A stretch of 64,000 nucleotides of DNA from Pantoea sp. Mb-10 (GTDB lineage: Bacteria; Pseudomonadota; Gammaproteobacteria; Enterobacterales; Enterobacteriaceae): positions 62,001 to 126,000 of the forward strand of contig NZ_JAJSDX010000003.1 of the NCBI RefSeq assembly GCF_021272205.1. Reading direction: 5' to 3'. A program made the position numbers and the translations under genes. Of this stretch, positions 41,843-51,986 are shown in pieces (the stretch's first letter is position 1; each line of letters opens with the position of its first letter). The notes beneath the pieces were generated by a model that was given only the letters and a program-made list of their open reading frames with translations, did not search any database and was not told the DNA's origin.

Positions 41843-44736
41843 GGCATATCACGCTTTACGTCCAGCGACTGCTGTAGCTTATCGACGCGATCCCACGTTG
41901 TGAAGCCCGTCACCTTGGCATAGTCGGCTGTATGAGCCGATGACTGGCTACCGCCAATTTGTGAAAGCATTGCCATTCCCTGCTGCTGCAGCACCGCCTG
42001 GTGGAAAAAGTCTGCCAAACTCGTTGGCGTGAGCTTGCCAATGGCGGCGAGGGTTTTTTCTCGGGTGTCGAACGCAAAGTTCTGCCGGTTGAAATCACGC
42101 TCATAGCGATTCGCCTCTTCTTCGAGGGTTTGCGGACGCTGTTTAAGATCGTTTATCAACGCCAGCTGATACTGCGCGAAATCTTCGTCACTTAACTGGC
42201 GCAGCCGCTGCTCTGCCTGCGGATAAAAGGCGCGGAAGCGCTCAAGTAGGTAAGCGGGCGATTTGCTGTTGCTTTGCAGCAAGAATCCAATGCCCCACTG
42301 ACGGCCAATGGGCATTTGATAGCAGAATACGGCGTAGCCAAGCTGTTCTTCGGTGCGCAACTGGTTGTAGAACCACGGTTGGACAATCTGGCTCAGTAAG
42401 GTGCTGCTGGCCATGCTTTGGTATTCGCCGTATCCCAGCGGCACGTAGAGCGTCGCCAGCGCGGAGTCGGTGCTGCTGCTTGCGGTCTGCAAGTTCACTT
42501 TTCTGGCGTTATCAATGGCGACGTAATCGCTGTGCCAGTCTGTCTGCCCACGACTCTGGAGCTGCTGACGCAACTGTACCGCCAGCTGTTTGACGCGATC
42601 CGCGGACAGGTTGCCTACCGCCATCATTTCCGGTGTCGCCTCACGAATCAGTGCATCACGATACGCGGTGACCTCCTCAAGTGTGATGGTTTTGACCACG
42701 TCTCGCCGCGTATCGCGTTGCGTATAGGGCAGCTGTGAAAGCATTTGCATTGGCTGAATGGCCTGCTCAAACGCCTTGCCTCTCTCTGCGGCGTCAAGGC
42801 GATCGAGATACCAGGATTTTGCCTGTTCAAGCTGCGGCGGCGTGGGCTGGAAACGCGCGTAGCCTTCCACCAGCTTTTGCAGCAGTTCAGGCAGACGCTG
42901 CGTGAAGCCACTGGCGTTAAAGACCAATCCCTCATTTTCTCCGATGGAGAAACTGATTCCCGCCACCGACGCCTGATTATTTAACTTATCAAGCGCCAGG
43001 CTTGAGAGATAATCATTTAAACCAAACAGCACCTGCTGACGCGCATCGCTGATGGCATGTTGGTTGCGCAGCGCCAGCGTTATCGCCGCCTTGGGTTCCT
43101 TGGCGAACGCCGCGCTGGGCATCCAGTAAATACGCATACTTGCGGCATCACCAATCGCCATCGGATGGGAAAGGGTTTTTCCCTGCGCGTCGATGAGGGA
43201 AAAGTCAGAAGGAATGTAAGGATTGAGCGTTGGCAATGCCAACGGGAGATCTCCCCCCTGCTGCTGCCAGGCGCTAAATTGCGCAAGAGTAATGTTATCC
43301 ACTTGATAAGGGGCCTGGACAAAATACGCTTCCTTATTGTGCGGTTCATTGGGGCTGATAAACCAAATTCGGGCGTTTTGCGGCGTCATATCACTCAAAC
43401 GCGCCTTGATAGCGGCAGGATCGAAATCGTCCGCAAGATAAGGCGCATCCAACGTATGTTGCAGCGGCACGCGCAGCATGGTATCCGCTAGCCACTCAAT
43501 GTAATCCATATCCCGGGTGATAGAGGGATAGCGGAAATCCAGCGCCAGTACGTGCGAAACCTCGTCAAAGTAGGCTTTATCAATGCCCTTGTCGCGCAAC
43601 AGGGTTAGATAGCGGAATACCGCACCCAGCACTTTATCACGCTGCGCGAGCCCTTTATCCGTCAGGGACACGGTGATAGCGAACACGCCGCTGCTGCGTT
43701 CAGTGAACGGATCGGCACCCGCGTTCACGCCATCCGCCAGTCCCTGCTTTTGCAGCCAATCATTCAGCGTATTCTCACTGCGATTGGTTAGCATGTAGCC
43801 GATGAGCGTGTCGGTTTTGCTGCGGAACCGATCGCTATTGTTAGCGATGCGAAACTCAATTTTTAGCTGTTTGCGCGGCTGGGCAGGCACGTAGTGGATG
43901 ATGATGCCTTTTTGCGCGTCAGTCACCACCGGCACGGTGATAGCAGGTACGCTGGCTTGGTGATTTGCAATACGTCCAAACGTCTGGGCGGCGATGCCAG
44001 CCATCTCAGGCAGCGACTTGTTGCTGTAAATGACGCCTTTCATGAGGTTAGCGGAGTAATGACGTTGATAGAACTGCACCAATGCCTGATGCAAATTGCT
44101 CTCGGGCTTGTCGCTTAACGTTTCAAGGTTACCGCCTGAGTAGCGTGAAGCCGGGTGTGCCGGATTAAGCGTCTCGGCGCCAACCTGCGCCATGCGCAAG
44201 CCATCGCGCGACCGCGCCATGGTCAGCTCGGCATTGACTGCGTGACGCTCGCGATCGGCATTCACCGGATCCAGCAATGGATGCGCAATCGCATCCGCCA
44301 GGCGATCCACCGCAGGCAGTAGCGCGTCATTCGCCACTTCCAAATAAAACGCGGTGCGATAGGATGCCGTGCTGGCATTATGGCTTCCACCGTGCTTTTT
44401 CAGAAATTCGGCCAAATTATCTGGCTGCGGATAACGCTGCGAGCCCATCAAAACCATGTGCTCCGTATAGTGCGCTAAGCCAAGCTGCGCGTTGGGGTCG
44501 TCAAGTGAGCCAATGGGCAGCGTCAGGGCCGCCAGTGATTTCGGCGCATCAGGATCAGAAACCAGTAGCACCGTCATGCCGTTATCCAGCGTGATTGCCT
44601 GATAGCTGCGCGGATCGCGTTCGCTCTTACGAATGCTGTCATTAACCGGTTGCCAGCCGCGATCGGCGGCAGCCGTCGCCTCAAGTGCCAGCATACTTAA
44701 TAGCAGCGCGCCTACCCAGCGTGCATGAATCCGCAT
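41839..44736 (-). CDS. ptrA: Protease III (pitrilysin)
   Basis: Periplasmic zinc metallopeptidase of the M16 family that degrades small polypeptides. It has 965 residues with a Sec signal peptide (about 1-24, LLLSMLALEATAAA). The inverted zinc motif HYTEH is at 89-93, with the distant Glu in AVNAELTMARS. Two active-like and two inactive M16 domains fill the rest. As in E. coli it lies inside the recC-ptrA-recB-recD cluster although unrelated in function. The ATG is at 44736, and a 100-base gap separates it from recC. The stop overlaps recB by four bases. Confidence 0.96.
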   Translation of the reverse strand: MRIHARWVGALLLSMLALEATAAADRGWQPVNDSIRKSERDPRSYQAITLDNGMTVLLVSDPDAPKSLAALTLPIGSLDDPNAQLGLAHYTEHMVLMGSQRYPQPDNLAEFLKKHGGSHNASTASYRTAFYLEVANDALLPAVDRLADAIAHPLLDPVNADRERHAVNAELTMARSRDGLRMAQVGAETLNPAHPASRYSGGNLETLSDKPESNLHQALVQFYQRHYSANLMKGVIYSNKSLPEMAGIAAQTFGRIANHQASVPAITVPVVTDAQKGIIIHYVPAQPRKQLKIEFRIANNSDRFRSKTDTLIGYMLTNRSENTLNDWLQKQGLADGVNAGADPFTERSSGVFAITVSLTDKGLAQRDKVLGAVFRYLTLLRDKGIDKAYFDEVSHVLALDFRYPSITRDMDYIEWLADTMLRVPLQHTLDAPYLADDFDPAAIKARLSDMTPQNARIWFISPNEPHNKEAYFVQAPYQVDNITLAQFSAWQQQGGDLPLALPTLNPYIPSDFSLIDAQGKTLSHPMAIGDAASMRIYWMPSAAFAKEPKAAITLALRNQHAISDARQQVLFGLNDYLSSLALDKLNNQASVAGISFSIGENEGLVFNASGFTQRLPELLQKLVEGYARFQPTPPQLEQAKSWYLDRLDAAERGKAFEQAIQPMQMLSQLPYTQRDTRRDVVKTITLEEVTAYRDALIREATPEMMAVGNLSADRVKQLAVQLRQQLQSRGQTDWHSDYVAIDNARKVNLQTASSSTDSALATLYVPLGYGEYQSMASSTLLSQIVQPWFYNQLRTEEQLGYAVFCYQMPIGRQWGIGFLLQSNSKSPAYLLERFRAFYPQAEQRLRQLSDEDFAQYQLALINDLKQRPQTLEEEANRYERDFNRQNFAFDTREKTLAAIGKLTPTSLADFFHQAVLQQQGMAMLSQIGGSQSSAHTADYAKVTGFTTWDRVDKLQQSLDVKRDMP

Positions 44737-44836
44737 GTAAACCCCTTTGATTACTGATTATCGCCAGCTGTGTGTACGGCGACATACTCCATACTAACAA
44801 GGCAAAATGGTGACAATGAGCCGTGAACCCTGTGCG

Positions 44837-47800
44837 TTATTCGTTAGCTTGATGCGCGAGGCGCACCGGTAAATACCAGCGACGCGCGGCGGCAATAATC
44901 GCCTCGACAGCGGCGTCGTCGAGCGTGCGGCAAAGACGTTGCAGATAGGGATCGCTGCCTTCGCCTTCAATCTGATAACCGCCCTGCCATGCCTGGAGCA
45001 GTTTATTGCGCGCTTTTTGCTGAGTCTGCTCATCCTCTAACAGCTGATGCGATTTCACATCAAAGCTGGCATCCAGCCAGGCGCTGCCCGCTTTATTCAG
45101 CAGCAGGAGCGGTTCAGACAGTCCGGCCTGGTAAGCAGTAACATATTCGGTAAGCAGCGTCTGCGCGTGCTCGGCGCTAATCGCCTTAAAACCCCAGTGG
45201 CTCTGTTTACGCCCGTACATCCGACTATCCCCTTTACCGCCTAGCGCGCAATACACCAGATGCTCAAGCCACAGCAGCAGCCCATCGTTCATGCTCAGAA
45301 CCCCTGGCCGCCAGCGCAGGAGGCCGTCAGCTTGCACCTGGGTTAACCAACCGGTCAAGAGAACCTCACCCAAAGGCAGCGCGACCTCCCAGCTCTCGGC
45401 CGGCAATCGCTGACCGGCAATGTTCTCGGCCACTTCCTGCATCTCTTCCGTTTGGCGCTGCCAGAAGAGTTCGCCAAAAGCACCGTAAGGTAAGTTACCT
45501 GCGGCGCGGTGACGCGCAAACAGCTGCGCCGGATCCGCGCCCTCGACCAGCGCGTTGAGCAATTCCGCATTGATTTGATAACGCTCGAGGCTGTCAGGCG
45601 CAAAAGGTTCGCTATCGGGTAGCTCGCTCTCTTCCATCCAGAATGAGACGCCAAGCCGCTGCTGGAACCAGGCGCGCACCGGATGCCGCCAAAAGCGCAG
45701 TAGCTGCTCTAGCGACAGGCTCGTCAGCACGTGTTGCGGTAACGGCTGCACGAAATCCGGTTGCGCAACGCCGCTGCCCGTTGCGGCGGGCAGCCATTCA
45801 GCGGCAAAGCTTTGTCCGCTGAAACCGGGGTGAAAATTTTCCGGTGCGAAAGGCATACGGCTGTGCAGCGTTTGCAGATGCGAGCGAACGCGCTGTTCAC
45901 TGACGTCAGGCTCGGCGGACTCATCACCGGGCAGGCAAAAACTCTGACTCAGGTAATCCAGCAGCTCAGTGACCAGTACCGAAGGATAGCGCGCGCTGTT
46001 ATCCTGAATGGCGCGGCCTATATAGCTGATATACAGCTGGTCTTGGGCGCTGATGAGCGCCTCAAGAAACAGGTAGCGATCGTCATCCCGTCGGCTGCGG
46101 TCGCCTTTGCGCGTCTGCTGCTGCATTAAATCAAAGCCGAGCGGCGCCAGCGTGCGCGGATAAACGCCATCGTTCATGCCCAGCAGGCACACGACCTTAA
46201 ACGGGATGGAGCGCATAGGCATCAGCGTACAGAAGTTGATGGGGCCAGCCAGGAATCGCTGGCTAATGCGCTGTTGATCAAGGCGTGAACGCAGCTCATC
46301 ACGCAGCAACGTTACCGGGATAGGCTGCTGATAGGTGGCCTGCATCCCCTGTTCAATGATCTGCGCCCACTGGGTTTCCACCAGCAGCAGCGCGGCTTCG
46401 CTCTCGGCATCCGCAATAAAGAAGGTATCGATCAGCTCGCGGCACAGCGGCATCCACTCTGCCAGCGTGCGATCCTCTTTTAATCGCGCGCGCCAGAGAT
46501 CGAGGCACGCGAGCAGATTCGCTAAGTGGCCCGCGAGCTCGGCGATCAGCCCACTGGATTCGTCGTAGGGCAAAATGCCCTGCCAGTCGCCATTGCGACT
46601 CTCCAACGCATAGCCCAGCAGCATGCGCTGCAGGCCAAAGCGCCAGGTATGCTGGCCCGTTACCGGCAGCGCCAGCGCTTCGACGCTGGCATCATCCAGC
46701 CCCCAGCGTATGCCCGATTCCATTACCCAACGTCGCAGCAGGCGCAAGCCACTCTCATCCACGGAAAAGCGCTGTGCCAGCGCGGGCACTTCGAGCAACG
46801 CCAGGATTTCTTCCGAGGCGAAGCGGCTTTCAGGCAGCATCAGAAGGGAGAGTAGCGCCTGAATCGCCGGATGCGCCTGGCTGGCGCGACGATCTGAAAT
46901 AGCAAACGGCAGGTAACGGTCGGCAGGCGCACTCGCGAACGCGGCCTGAATAAAGGGCGCGTAGCTATCAATGTCCGCCACCATCACAATGATATCGCGC
47001 GGCCTGAGCGAGGGATCGGCCTCCATCATCGCCAGCAAGTGGTCCTGAAGCACCTCAACTTCTCGCTGAGCGCTGTGGCACACCTGTACCGTCACGGAGC
47101 GATCGTCAGGGTCAAGTCGGCGCTTGCTACGGCTGCTGCCTAACTCATCTGCCGTGAGGCCAATGACCGCCCTGTCCTCAAGGTTGAGCAGATCGGCCTG
47201 CAGGCTATGCAGCAGGTTATCCTCGGGCATATCGACGAATGCATCGACATCGTTTGCAGCGGCCTCCATCTGGCTTAATAAGAACAGATTGTCGCGTCCC
47301 AGCTTGCCCCATGAGGCCAGCAGCGGATTAGTGAGCTGCTGTTCACCCAATTCATTGAATAGCGTGGTGGCCGCATCGGGATCGCGAAACAGCGGCTGTG
47401 CGTCATCCGAGTGAAGGCGACGACGCTGGCGACTCTGTAGTTTCGCCAGAAACGCGTAGTCCTGGATGTCGCCCCAATAGTGACGGCATGGGTTGGTAAA
47501 CAGCAGGTGAATATCGATATGGCGGCCAAGCGCTTCAAGCGCCTGCAGATAGACCGGCGGCAGCGCAGAGATCCCGCAGATAAAAACGCGCTGAGGCAAA
47601 CCAGCGGGCGGTGAGGTGGCCTGCTCAAGCGTTTGAATAAAGCGAGCATAGAGGTTAGCGCGGTGCCACATCGGCTGCCCAAGCTGCTCTGTAAAGCTCA
47701 CTAAATCGCGCCACAGCGCAGCTTGCCAAATTTGCACCTCTCCCAGCCCTTCGACAAGTTCGCCACGTTCCCAGCGGTTTAACCAGTCAGAACGGTAAAC

Positions 47801-48217
47801 CAGATACTGGTCAAACAGGTCGGCAATACGGGCGCAAAGCTGGTACAGCTTGCGTTTATCCTCATCGTCATTGAGGTATTGGTGCAGCGGCTGAAACGCG
47901 TCTTGTTCCAGCAAGTCAGGCAAGCGATGCATCAGCTTCCAGCTCATGCTGGCTTTGTTGAACGCGCTTTCTTCAGGAATACCGGGCAGCACTTTCACAA
48001 ACATGCTCCAGATAAAGGTCGCAGGCAGGGGAAACGCGATGTTCGCGGCGATGCCAAAACTGTTTGCCAACTCCATTTGCAGCCATTGCGCCATGCCGGG
48101 ACTTTGCACCAGCACCTGTTCAGCCGCCAGGGGATCCTGTAATGGCTGATTTTCAATCAGGATCCCGGCAAGATTTTTCAAAAGATCAAGCTGATTGGAG
48201 TGGTAAACCCGGAACAT
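44837..48217 (-). CDS. recC: Exodeoxyribonuclease V subunit RecC
   Basis: Scaffold subunit of RecBCD that splits the duplex and recognises Chi in the 3' strand. It has 1126 residues (E. coli 1122). The fold is a decayed helicase plus nuclease; conserved stretches include SPGMAQWLQMELANSFGIAAN, FICGISALPPVYLQAL, FCTLMPMRSIPFKVVCLLGMNDGVYPR and GDRSRRDDDRYLFLEAL. The frame begins six codons earlier, but the ATG at 48217 (MFRVYHSNQ) matches E. coli and has GAGGAG upstream. It may be transcribed from its own promoter or from the ppdA cluster. Confidence 0.96.
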   Translation of the reverse strand: MFRVYHSNQLDLLKNLAGILIENQPLQDPLAAEQVLVQSPGMAQWLQMELANSFGIAANIAFPLPATFIWSMFVKVLPGIPEESAFNKASMSWKLMHRLPDLLEQDAFQPLHQYLNDDEDKRKLYQLCARIADLFDQYLVYRSDWLNRWERGELVEGLGEVQIWQAALWRDLVSFTEQLGQPMWHRANLYARFIQTLEQATSPPAGLPQRVFICGISALPPVYLQALEALGRHIDIHLLFTNPCRHYWGDIQDYAFLAKLQSRQRRRLHSDDAQPLFRDPDAATTLFNELGEQQLTNPLLASWGKLGRDNLFLLSQMEAAANDVDAFVDMPEDNLLHSLQADLLNLEDRAVIGLTADELGSSRSKRRLDPDDRSVTVQVCHSAQREVEVLQDHLLAMMEADPSLRPRDIIVMVADIDSYAPFIQAAFASAPADRYLPFAISDRRASQAHPAIQALLSLLMLPESRFASEEILALLEVPALAQRFSVDESGLRLLRRWVMESGIRWGLDDASVEALALPVTGQHTWRFGLQRMLLGYALESRNGDWQGILPYDESSGLIAELAGHLANLLACLDLWRARLKEDRTLAEWMPLCRELIDTFFIADAESEAALLLVETQWAQIIEQGMQATYQQPIPVTLLRDELRSRLDQQRISQRFLAGPINFCTLMPMRSIPFKVVCLLGMNDGVYPRTLAPLGFDLMQQQTRKGDRSRRDDDRYLFLEALISAQDQLYISYIGRAIQDNSARYPSVLVTELLDYLSQSFCLPGDESAEPDVSEQRVRSHLQTLHSRMPFAPENFHPGFSGQSFAAEWLPAATGSGVAQPDFVQPLPQHVLTSLSLEQLLRFWRHPVRAWFQQRLGVSFWMEESELPDSEPFAPDSLERYQINAELLNALVEGADPAQLFARHRAAGNLPYGAFGELFWQRQTEEMQEVAENIAGQRLPAESWEVALPLGEVLLTGWLTQVQADGLLRWRPGVLSMNDGLLLWLEHLVYCALGGKGDSRMYGRKQSHWGFKAISAEHAQTLLTEYVTAYQAGLSEPLLLLNKAGSAWLDASFDVKSHQLLEDEQTQQKARNKLLQAWQGGYQIEGEGSDPYLQRLCRTLDDAAVEAIIAAARRWYLPVRLAHQANE

Positions 48218-48298
48218 AATTCTCCTCAGAAGCAAAGACAGCGCAGCCTGGTCACTCTACCTTGTATCGTATGCAATGCCTACCGCGCTGCGCGCAGG

Positions 48299-48592
48299 TT
48301 ACCGGCATTTAAGCTGGGCTAACGTGGCGGTCCGCTGTTGTGCACCCGTAACGGTCACACGTTCCAGCGTGCAACTTGCTGAAACAGCCTGCTGATGACG
48401 CTGCGTGCGCCACCCTGCAACGTCACGTCCTTGCATGGCTTGCGCAGCCGCCTGCCAAGCCTGACGCTGGAGCCATTGCTGGCTGAACCCCTGCGCCAGC
48501 GCGCGATGATAGTGCAGCAGAGCGGTGATGGTAAGCGCCAACAGCAGCATCGCAACCAGCGTTTCCGTCAGACTAAAGCCCTGTATCGCCAT
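48299..48592 (-). CDS. ppdC: Prepilin peptidase-dependent protein C
   Basis: Type IV prepilin-like protein of 97 residues (the open frame is longer, but the extra 98 codons overlap ygdB). It begins MAIQGFSLTETLVAMLLLALTITALLHYH: a short leader ending in Gly, then the F-S/T-L-x-E pattern and hydrophobic helix cut by prepilin peptidase. Function in this organism is unknown. Its start lies 20 bases inside ygdB, so it is probably coupled. No strong ribosome-binding site is seen. Confidence 0.85.
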   Translation of the reverse strand: MAIQGFSLTETLVAMLLLALTITALLHYHRALAQGFSQQWLQRQAWQAAAQAMQGRDVAGWRTQRHQQAVSASCTLERVTVTGAQQRTATLAQLKCR

Positions 48593-49001
48593 TTTGCGGC
48601 ATGCACGCCGCGGGCGTTGCCAGCGGGCAGAAGTCGATCCATCCATGCGCGGCGGCTTGTGGGACCTCCGTTTCCAGGGAGACCCAGCGCCACAGCGAGA
48701 GCGCGCGATCTTCACCGCGTCCAGAGAGCAACCCATAATTATCCTCCGTGCGCAGCAAGCAGCTTTGCCACTGTTCTGCCGGCCATGACTGACACTGCCA
48801 GCCCTCTGCTTTTGGCCAGCGCTGTGTCCGCCCCCATTCCAGCGCCGAATGCGCTTGCCAATAATCTTTGTGATAGTGCTGCTCATCCCCCACGGTTTGC
48901 AGGTTCTGCGAGAGCTGCGTGCGCATGGCGTGCAGCGTGATGCCGCCCAGCAGCATCAGCAACAGCACCATGCTCAGAGGACTGTTTCCTTGCTGTTTCA
49001 C
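48573..49001 (-). CDS. ygdB: DUF2509 protein YgdB
   Basis: 142-residue protein of the ppd cluster with an N-terminal membrane helix (SMVLLLMLLGGITLHAM, about 10-26) and a globular periplasmic part with several Trp and Cys residues. It lacks a clear prepilin cleavage motif, though it resembles PilX-like minor pilins in plan. Its ATG overlaps the ppdB stop by four bases. Function unknown. Confidence 0.85.
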   Translation of the reverse strand: MKQQGNSPLSMVLLLMLLGGITLHAMRTQLSQNLQTVGDEQHYHKDYWQAHSALEWGRTQRWPKAEGWQCQSWPAEQWQSCLLRTEDNYGLLSGRGEDRALSLWRWVSLETEVPQAAAHGWIDFCPLATPAACMPQNGDTGL

Positions 49002-49537
49002 AGATTCATGCCCTGAACCCAGTGCTCAAGCGCAACCCGCTGACGTCCTGCCGACGCGGCAAGGTACACCATCAGACGCGTTCCCTGCCGCACGACGCGA
49101 AAGGTCTCCACGGTAAGAAACGCACCATCAGTGAGCCGCTCCCACCCGCCGCCAGCGCAGTTCTCTACCCCGCGCTGCATTTCAATTTGCCCTTCTCGCA
49201 GGCGATAGCCATACCATTCGCTCTCGCTGTGAGCAACGCCTTCCCAACGGCCATTGCTGTTTTCATCCCAGCGCAGCAGCACACACGCACCGCCAGAGGC
49301 GAGCTGTAGCGCCGGGCCACTGCACGTGCCGCGACAATAGCCTGCACGCTGAAGCGCTTTTTGCAGCGTATGGGCGAGTTGCTGCAGTTCCTGTTGCAGC
49401 TGGACACGCTGCTGAAGGCGCAGAGTGTGATCCAGCAGCAGTGGCAAAAAACGCCCCACGCTCACCATCAGCACCGCGCCGACAGCCATCGCCAGCAGCA
49501 TTTCAAGCAGGCTAAAGCCGCGCTGATCTAGGTGCAT
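48998..49537 (-). CDS. ppdB: Prepilin peptidase-dependent protein B
   Basis: Type IV minor prepilin-like protein of 179 residues. It begins MHLDQRGFSLLEMLLAMAVGAVLM: leader peptide cleaved after Gly7, Glu at +5 and a hydrophobic helix. The rest is a PilW-like pilin head with cysteines in YCRGTCSG. The ATG overlaps the end of ppdA by 10 bases. Whether these proteins form a pilus here cannot be judged, as no assembly ATPase or secretin is in the window. Confidence 0.9.
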   Translation of the reverse strand: MHLDQRGFSLLEMLLAMAVGAVLMVSVGRFLPLLLDHTLRLQQRVQLQQELQQLAHTLQKALQRAGYCRGTCSGPALQLASGGACVLLRWDENSNGRWEGVAHSESEWYGYRLREGQIEMQRGVENCAGGGWERLTDGAFLTVETFRVVRQGTRLMVYLAASAGRQRVALEHWVQGMNL

Positions 49538-49998
49538 TTTTTATCCTCTGGGCGACATAAACGGATGCGCGCACGTGAAGAGATGATGACCCGCCAGCGC
49601 CCGGCCTCGCTTTCAATGTCGATGCTGCCCGGGCGGGCCACGTCACGCCGACCGTAAAATCCCGGCTCGCCTATCAGGCTTTGAATCCGCACGCCGGGAT
49701 AAGGCGGCGTATACACCCAGCGCGATGGCGGCTGACAGCGCATGTCCGGTGCTTTTCCTGCGCCAAGACAGCCCGGCTTGCCTGGCATTAACCACAGATT
49801 GACCTCACGGTTATGCCAGTTAGCGTACGCGCGCACACGCAACAAAAAGCCTTGCAGCTGGCGGGCGCTATCGCGCAGCTGTTGCTGCTGTTGCCAACGC
49901 TGCCAGCCCTGAAAGCCCCCTAAACTGATGATTCCGGCAATCGCCATTACCAGCATCAGCTCAGGCAGGGTGAAACCCGTAAAAGGATGCTTGTTCAT
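49528..49998 (-). CDS. ppdA: Prepilin peptidase-dependent protein A
   Basis: Type IV minor prepilin-like protein of 156 residues (GspH/FimT-type). It begins MNKHPFTGFTLPELMLVMAIAGII, with Gly8 before the cleavage site, the FTLPE motif and a hydrophobic helix, then a head domain with LRDSARQLQGFLLRVRAYANWHNREV. First gene of ppdA-ppdB-ygdB-ppdC, which overlap each other. It is preceded by the thyA terminator and a 150-base gap that should hold its promoter. Confidence 0.92.
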   Translation of the reverse strand: MNKHPFTGFTLPELMLVMAIAGIISLGGFQGWQRWQQQQQLRDSARQLQGFLLRVRAYANWHNREVNLWLMPGKPGCLGAGKAPDMRCQPPSRWVYTPPYPGVRIQSLIGEPGFYGRRDVARPGSIDIESEAGRWRVIISSRARIRLCRPEDKKCT

Positions 49999-50150
49999 GG
50001 CGCATGACTTTGCGCGTTATGGCGTGGGCCCACAAGCGCGTAGCTGCGAATAGGGAATGAGGCTTACAGACAATGCAGGGCGTTTACGCGAGATGCAGTT
50101 GGGGTGTGCGATGGCTTCAAAAATAACAGGCGATAATACGCTTTCAGGGT

Positions 50151-50176
50151 AAAAAAAACCCTGCCATACGGCAGGG
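50151..50176 (-). terminator. Terminator after thyA
   Basis: A 7-bp stem CCCTGCC/GGCAGGG, loop ATAC, ending in eight T on the minus strand, 26 bases after the thyA stop. Confidence 0.9.
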
Positions 50177-50201
50177 CTGCGTGCGCATAGCGCTGTGAAC
50201 G

Positions 50202-50996
50202 CTAGACCGCTACCGGGGCCTTGATAGCGGGATGCGGATCGTATCCCTCAACCACAAAATCATCGAAGTGATAGTCAAAAATCGACGCGGGTTTACGCTT
50301 GATCACCAGCTTTGGCAGTGGACGAGGCTCACGCGTCAGCTGCAGTCGCGCCTGCTCCAGGTGATTGCTGTAGAGGTGCGTATCGCCGCCGGTCCAGACG
50401 AAATCGCCGACCGCTAAATCGCACTGCTGCGCCACCATATGTACCAGCAGCGCATAGCTGGCGATGTTAAACGGCAAGCCAAGGAAGATATCGCAGGAGC
50501 GCTGGTACAGCTGACAAGAGAGTTTGCCGTTGGCGACGTAGAACTGGAAAAACGCGTGGCACGGCGCCAGCGCCATCTGATCCAGCTCGCCCACGTTCCA
50601 CGCAGAGACGATAATGCGGCGCGAGTCGGGATCGCGCTTCAGCTGCTCAATCACTTTCGTGATTTGGTCGATCTCTTCGCCAGAAGCGGTGCCCCAGCTG
50701 CGCCACTGTTTACCGTACACCGGCCCAAGATCGCCGGTCTCGCTTGCCCACTCGTCCCAGATGGTGACGTTATTCTCTTTGAGGTAGCCAATATTGGTCT
50801 CGCCCTTCAGGAACCACAGCAGTTCATGAATAATCGAGCGCAGATGCACTTTTTTGGTGGTGACCAGCGGAAACCCTTCCTGCAAATTAAAACGCATCTG
50901 GTGGCCAAAAATAGAGCGCGTGCCGGTGCCGGTACGATCGGCCTTTTCGGCGCCCTCATTTAGCACGTGTTGCATCAGGTCCAGATACTGTTTCAT
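50202..50996 (-). CDS. thyA: Thymidylate synthase
   Basis: Methylates dUMP to dTMP with methylene-tetrahydrofolate. It has 264 residues, as in E. coli. The catalytic Cys146 lies in [14 protein letters not shown], and the substrate-binding [32 protein letters not shown] and GDTHLYSNH segments are intact. The ATG at 50996 overlaps the lgt stop by four bases (ATGA), so it is coupled to lgt, as known in E. coli; the longer frame lies inside lgt. A strong terminator follows. Confidence 0.98.
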   Translation of the reverse strand: MKQYLDLMQHVLNEGAEKADRTGTGTRSIFGHQMRFNLQEGFPLVTTKKVHLRSIIHELLWFLKGETNIGYLKENNVTIWDEWASETGDLGPVYGKQWRSWGTASGEEIDQITKVIEQLKRDPDSRRIIVSAWNVGELDQMALAPCHAFFQFYVANGKLSCQLYQRSCDIFLGLPFNIASYALLVHMVAQQCDLAVGDFVWTGGDTHLYSNHLEQARLQLTREPRPLPKLVIKRKPASIFDYHFDDFVVEGYDPHPAIKAPVAV

Positions 50997-51871
50997 TTTA
51001 CCTCTCGTGTGTGTTGCTGCGGGCGACGATATGCCCAAACCATCATAATAATGCCTGCCAGAATCATGGGAATTGAAAGAATTTGCCCCATGCTAATGCC
51101 GCCTTCAAACAGGCCGAGCTGCGCATCTGGCTGGCGGAAAAACTCAACGATAATACGAAATGCACCGTAGCCAATCAGGAACAAGCCTGAAACACTGCCC
51201 ATCGGGCGAGGCTTACGGATGAATAAATTAAGAATGATAAACAGCACCACACCTTCCAGCGCCAGCTCGTAAAGCTGCGAGGGATGACGCGGCAGCACGC
51301 CATAGGTATTTAACAGCGACTGGTACTGTGGATTGTTAGCAGCCAGCGCAATATCTTCACTGCGCGAGCCCGGGAACAGCATGGCGTATTTAAAATCAGG
51401 TGCTACGCGGCCCCACAGCTCGCCATTAATAAAGTTACCTAAGCGACCCGCCCCCAACCCGAAAGGAATCAGCGGCGCAATGAAGTCCGCCACCTGGAAG
51501 AAATGACGCTTGGTACGGCGCGCAAAAATCAGCATCACCACGATCACGCCAATCAGGCCGCCGTGGAAGGACATGCCCCCGTCCCACACTTTAAACAGAT
51601 ACAGCGGATTCTCAAGGAACAGTGGCAGGTTATAGAACAATACATAGCCAATACGCCCGCCCAAAAATACGCCCAGGAAGCCGGCGTAAAGCAAGTTTTC
51701 AACTTCCTCTTTTTTCCAGCCGCTGCCCGGTTTATTGGCACGGCGAACTGCGAGCCACATCGCGAAGACAAAACCCACCAGATACATCAAGCCGTACCAG
51801 TGAAGTGAAACCGGTCCGATAGAGAAAATCACCGGATCGAATTGGGGAAACGAAATGTAGCCGTTAGTCAT
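50993..51871 (-). CDS. lgt: Phosphatidylglycerol:prolipoprotein diacylglyceryl transferase
   Basis: Inner-membrane enzyme that puts diacylglycerol on the lipobox cysteine, the first step of lipoprotein maturation (substrates in this window include MltA, YgdI and YgdR). It has 292 residues with about seven membrane segments. His103 is in [11 protein letters not shown], and the Lgt signature [16 protein letters not shown] holds Arg143. Two adjacent ATG codons (51874 and 51871) are possible; the second matches E. coli. Co-transcribed with thyA. Confidence 0.96.
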   Translation of the reverse strand: MTNGYISFPQFDPVIFSIGPVSLHWYGLMYLVGFVFAMWLAVRRANKPGSGWKKEEVENLLYAGFLGVFLGGRIGYVLFYNLPLFLENPLYLFKVWDGGMSFHGGLIGVIVVMLIFARRTKRHFFQVADFIAPLIPFGLGAGRLGNFINGELWGRVAPDFKYAMLFPGSRSEDIALAANNPQYQSLLNTYGVLPRHPSQLYELALEGVVLFIILNLFIRKPRPMGSVSGLFLIGYGAFRIIVEFFRQPDAQLGLFEGGISMGQILSIPMILAGIIMMVWAYRRPQQHTREVK

Positions 51872-51932
51872 CATTCACCATCGTTTTTTCTGCCCTGAAA
51901 CGGGTCTGACTTAAGGGGTCGATATAATAAAA

Positions 51933-51954
51933 GGCTGCGCATGATAGCACAGCC
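51933..51954 (-). terminator. Terminator after ptsP
   Basis: An 8-bp stem GGCTGTGC/GCGCAGCC with one G:T pair and a 6-base loop, followed by TTTTATTATA on the minus strand, 33 bases after the ptsP stop. Confidence 0.65.
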
Positions 51955-51986
51955 GCTTTGTACAATTTCCGCAGAAATGTAAACAG

